Below, piece by piece: positions 14,909-16,878 of a stretch of 16,878 nt of DNA. The first letter of the stretch is position 1; the number at the start of each line of letters is the position of its first letter. The translations under genes and the position numbers were made by a program. Origin of the DNA: CAXMQS01 sp036446035 (GTDB lineage Bacteria; Actinomycetota; Acidimicrobiia; Spongiisociales; JAOTWH01); contig JAZFSG010000081.1 in the NCBI GenBank assembly GCA_036446035.1, positions 1 to 16,878 of the forward strand, in the 5' to 3' direction. A model generated the notes under the pieces. That model searched no databases and was not told where the DNA came from. It was given only the letters and a program-made list of their open reading frames with translations.

Positions 14909-16395
14909 CAGTCATTCTGGGGGAAGCCGAGATTCTTTCCCCGGGCCGCTGGGTCGGACCAGCGACTCGTCACGACCTTGCCCCTCGTGTAGAACTTGAC
15001 ACCCTCTGGTCCGTATATGTGGGCATCCCCGAACAGCGAGGCCTTCCATCCGCCGAATGAGTAGTAGGCGGTCGGCACAGGAATGGGGACATTGATCCCG
15101 ACCATGCCAACCGGCACCTCGTTCTGGAACTTGCGAGCCGCTCCGCCATCGTTGGTGAAGATGGCGACACCGTTGGCGTAGGGATTGTCCTCGACCAACT
15201 CCATCGCCTCCTCGTAAGTCTCTACGCGAACAGTGGAGAGAACGGGCCCAAAGATCTCGTCCTTGTAGATGCTCATGTCGGGCTTGACGTTGTCGAAGAG
15301 AGTTGGGCCCAAGAAGAAGCCCTCTTCCTCGGTGGCCAGCGGTCGTCCATCGGCGAGGAGGGTGGCTCCCGCCGCGACGCCCTCTGCGATGTAGGAGGCG
15401 ACCCGGTCGCGGTGGGCCTCGGTTACCAGCGGCCCCATATCCGCGTCCTCTTCCGACCCATTGGCCACCTTGACCGCCTTGATCTTCTCCTGAACCTTGG
15501 GAAGGAGTTTGTCCGCAGCATCCCCGACGGTGACGACCACAGAGATGGCCATGCAACGCTCGCCCGCAGATCCGTAGCCCGAGTTGATCGCGGCGTCGGC
15601 CGCTAACTCCATGTCGGCATCCGGCAGGACGATCATGTGGTTCTTGGCACCGCCGAGGGCCTGTACCCGTTTGCCGTTGGCTGTCCCGGTCTCGTAGATG
15701 TACCTGGCGATGGGCGTCGACCCCACGAAGGAGACTGCAGCGATGTCGGGATGTTCCAGGATCCGATCGACGGCCACCTTGTCACCGTTGACGACATTGA
15801 ACACACCATCCGGCAGGCCCGCCTCGGCAAGAAGTTCCGCAGACAACATCGAGGCCGATGGGTCCTTCTCCGACGGCTTGAGAACGAAGGTGTTGCCGCA
15901 AGCGATGGCAAGCGGATACATCCACATTGGCACCATCGCCGGGAAGTTGAAGGGCGTGATGCCGGCAACAACGCCTAGCGACTGGCGTATCGCATAGCTG
16001 TCGACGTTGGTTGAGACGTTCTCGGAGAAGTCACCCTTGATCAGTTGGCCGATGCCGCAGGCGAACTCGACGTTCTCGAGGCCACGTTGCACCTCTCCCC
16101 TTGCGTCGTTGATGACCTTGCCGTGCTCGGCGACCAACAGCTTGGCAAGATCCTCGCTGTGCCGATCGACCAGCTCCCTGAATGCGAAGAGGATCGAAGT
16201 TCGCTTGGCGATGGAGATGTCCCGCCAGTCGTCGAGTGCTCCTCTTGCCGCGTCGACAGCCTGATCGACGACAGCTGGCGAACCCAGGGCGACCTCTTTG
16301 GTCTGGACGCCGGTTGCCGGATCGAAGACGGGGCCGGTTGCTCCTGGCTCGCCGTCGTACGGCTTGCCGTCTATCCAGTGTGTGATGAGCTGCAT
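14908..16395 (-). CDS. mmsA: CoA-acylating methylmalonate-semialdehyde dehydrogenase
   Basis: Aldehyde dehydrogenase of the MMSDH family, converting methylmalonate semialdehyde to propionyl-CoA and malonate semialdehyde to acetyl-CoA with NAD and CoA and loss of CO2. It acts at the end of valine, thymine/uracil and inositol breakdown. The 495 residues have GVVAGITPFNFPAMVPMWMY (141-160), LKPSEKDPSAS, FVGSTPIARYIY (223-234) and the catalytic cysteine C281 in GYGSAGERCMAIS. The usual ALDH general-base glutamate is absent: GGAKNH (248-253) stands in its place, a hallmark of this CoA-dependent subgroup. The C-terminal SFGGWKASLFGDAHIYGPEG is also diagnostic. ATG start with AGGAGG 4 bases upstream, overlapping the stop of the hydantoinase gene 8 bp away, so the two are in one operon. 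Confidence 0.95.
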   Translation of the reverse strand: MQLITHWIDGKPYDGEPGATGPVFDPATGVQTKEVALGSPAVVDQAVDAARGALDDWRDISIAKRTSILFAFRELVDRHSEDLAKLLVAEHGKVINDARGEVQRGLENVEFACGIGQLIKGDFSENVSTNVDSYAIRQSLGVVAGITPFNFPAMVPMWMYPLAIACGNTFVLKPSEKDPSASMLSAELLAEAGLPDGVFNVVNGDKVAVDRILEHPDIAAVSFVGSTPIARYIYETGTANGKRVQALGGAKNHMIVLPDADMELAADAAINSGYGSAGERCMAISVVVTVGDAADKLLPKVQEKIKAVKVANGSEEDADMGPLVTEAHRDRVASYIAEGVAAGATLLADGRPLATEEEGFFLGPTLFDNVKPDMSIYKDEIFGPVLSTVRVETYEEAMELVEDNPYANGVAIFTNDGGAARKFQNEVPVGMVGINVPIPVPTAYYSFGGWKASLFGDAHIYGPEGVKFYTRGKVVTSRWSDPAARGKNLGFPQND

Positions 16396-16399
16396 CCGG

Positions 16400-16405
16400 C
16401 CTCCT
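16400..16405 (-). promoter_or_regulatory. Ribosome-binding site of mmsA overlapping the hydantoinase stop
   Basis: Minus strand AGGAGG begins inside the TAG stop codon of the upstream hydantoinase/dihydropyrimidinase gene and lies 4 bases before the mmsA ATG. This supports co-transcription and coupled translation. Confidence 0.75.
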
Positions 16406-16878
16406 AGATCAACGACTGGCTGAGGCCGCGCTTGATGTAGCGGCCGTCACCTTTGGTTCCGACGTAATCGCCATCGTTGACGATCACCCTTCCGCGCGAG
16501 ATCACCGTCTTGGGGCTCCCTGAGATCTTCATGCCGTCGTATGCCGTGTAGTCGATGTTGCCGTGGATGGTGTCCGCCCCGTAGGTGAACGAGGCCTTCG
16601 GGTCAAAGATCACTATGTCGGCATCGGAGCCGACTGCGATCGTCCCCTTCTTGGGGAACATGCCGAACATCTTGGCTGGGGCGGTGGAGCACATCTCCAC
16701 CCAGCGGTTGATGCTGAACCGACCACCAACGACGCCGCTCTCGTACATGACGTTGAGCCGCTCCTCGACGCCTGGCAACCCGTTGGGGATGAGGGTGAAG
16801 TTGCCCTCTCCCAGCCTCTTCTGACGGCCCATCGTTTCGTCGTCTTCGAAGAAGAAACAGGCGTGGTCGGTGGAGACG
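16404..16878 (-). CDS. Dihydropyrimidinase/hydantoinase, C-terminal part
   Basis: Cyclic amidohydrolase of the dihydropyrimidinase (D-hydantoinase) family, cut by the right edge of the window; the last 157 residues are present in an open frame running to the edge. The first visible residues, VSTDHACF, match the family STDH motif whose aspartate binds the active-site metal; here the following C-P-F of many members is A-C-F. Next come GEGNFTLIPNGLPGVEERLN, substrate-loop and barrel residues, then FPKKGTIAVGSDADIVIFDP, the typical return to the small beta domain. It hydrolyses the ring of dihydrouracil, dihydrothymine or hydantoins. First known gene of an apparent operon with mmsA (8 bp) and the LLM enzyme. 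Dihydropyrimidinase is favoured by the mmsA partner, but allantoinase-like or hydantoinase specificity remains possible. Confidence 0.9.
   Translation of the reverse strand, partial: VSTDHACFFFEDDETMGRQKRLGEGNFTLIPNGLPGVEERLNVMYESGVVGGRFSINRWVEMCSTAPAKMFGMFPKKGTIAVGSDADIVIFDPKASFTYGADTIHGNIDYTAYDGMKISGSPKTVISRGRVIVNDGDYVGTKGDGRYIKRGLSQSLI

Overview
The window looks like chromosomal DNA of a high-GC actinomycete (Actinomycetota), possibly a deep-branching or uncultured lineage. This rests on the gene order uvrC-rapZ-yvcK-gap-pgk-tpiA...secG, a DUF3159-type membrane protein, an F420-type (LLM class) oxidoreductase, lipoproteins with Thr/Pro/Ala linkers, frequent GTG/TTG starts and the high GC. 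No phage, insertion sequence, CRISPR array, rRNA or tRNA was seen. It is mostly ordinary core metabolism, densely packed and almost all on the minus strand.

Layout from the left edge. (1) 21-4013, minus: an Opp/Dpp-type ABC importer, with the substrate-binding lipoprotein first, then a strong UUCG-capped hairpin, then two overlapping permease genes. The ATPase genes are not in the window and may lie beyond the left edge. (2) 4068-8159, minus: a glycolytic operon in transcription order gap, pgk, tpiA, gpmA, followed by secG. The genes gap to gpmA overlap each other. secG has no ATG, GTG or TTG start in frame; it is recognised from its conserved core and probably starts at CTG. It has its own candidate promoter. 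(3) 8212-11970, minus: uvrC, rapZ, yvcK. In most actinomycetes whiA sits between yvcK and gap; here only 52 bp separate them, so whiA is missing from its usual place. (4) 12019-13836, plus: the only plus-strand genes, a DUF3159-like multi-pass membrane protein and a class I SAM-dependent methyltransferase of unknown substrate. The divergent uvrC and DUF3159 starts are 48 bp apart and neither has a Shine-Dalgarno sequence. (5) 13846-16878, minus: the 3' part of a hydantoinase/dihydropyrimidinase gene, a CoA-acylating methylmalonate-semialdehyde dehydrogenase (mmsA) and an F420-type LLM oxidoreductase, apparently one operon for pyrimidine or hydantoin breakdown.

How they work together. The glycolytic set covers glyceraldehyde-3-phosphate to 2-phosphoglycerate, and yvcK and rapZ homologues are known elsewhere to control central carbon and cell-envelope metabolism. 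In region 5, dihydropyrimidinase opens the reduced pyrimidine ring. After further steps not encoded here, mmsA converts (methyl)malonate semialdehyde to acetyl-CoA or propionyl-CoA. The LLM enzyme could be an F420-dependent redox step of that route, which is the most interesting functional hypothesis here. I found no convincing wholly new system. The items most worth checking are the F420-linked pyrimidine cluster, a chain of tiny overlapping ORFs bridging mmsA to the LLM gene, the CTG-start secG, the missing whiA, and the paired leaderless-looking starts.
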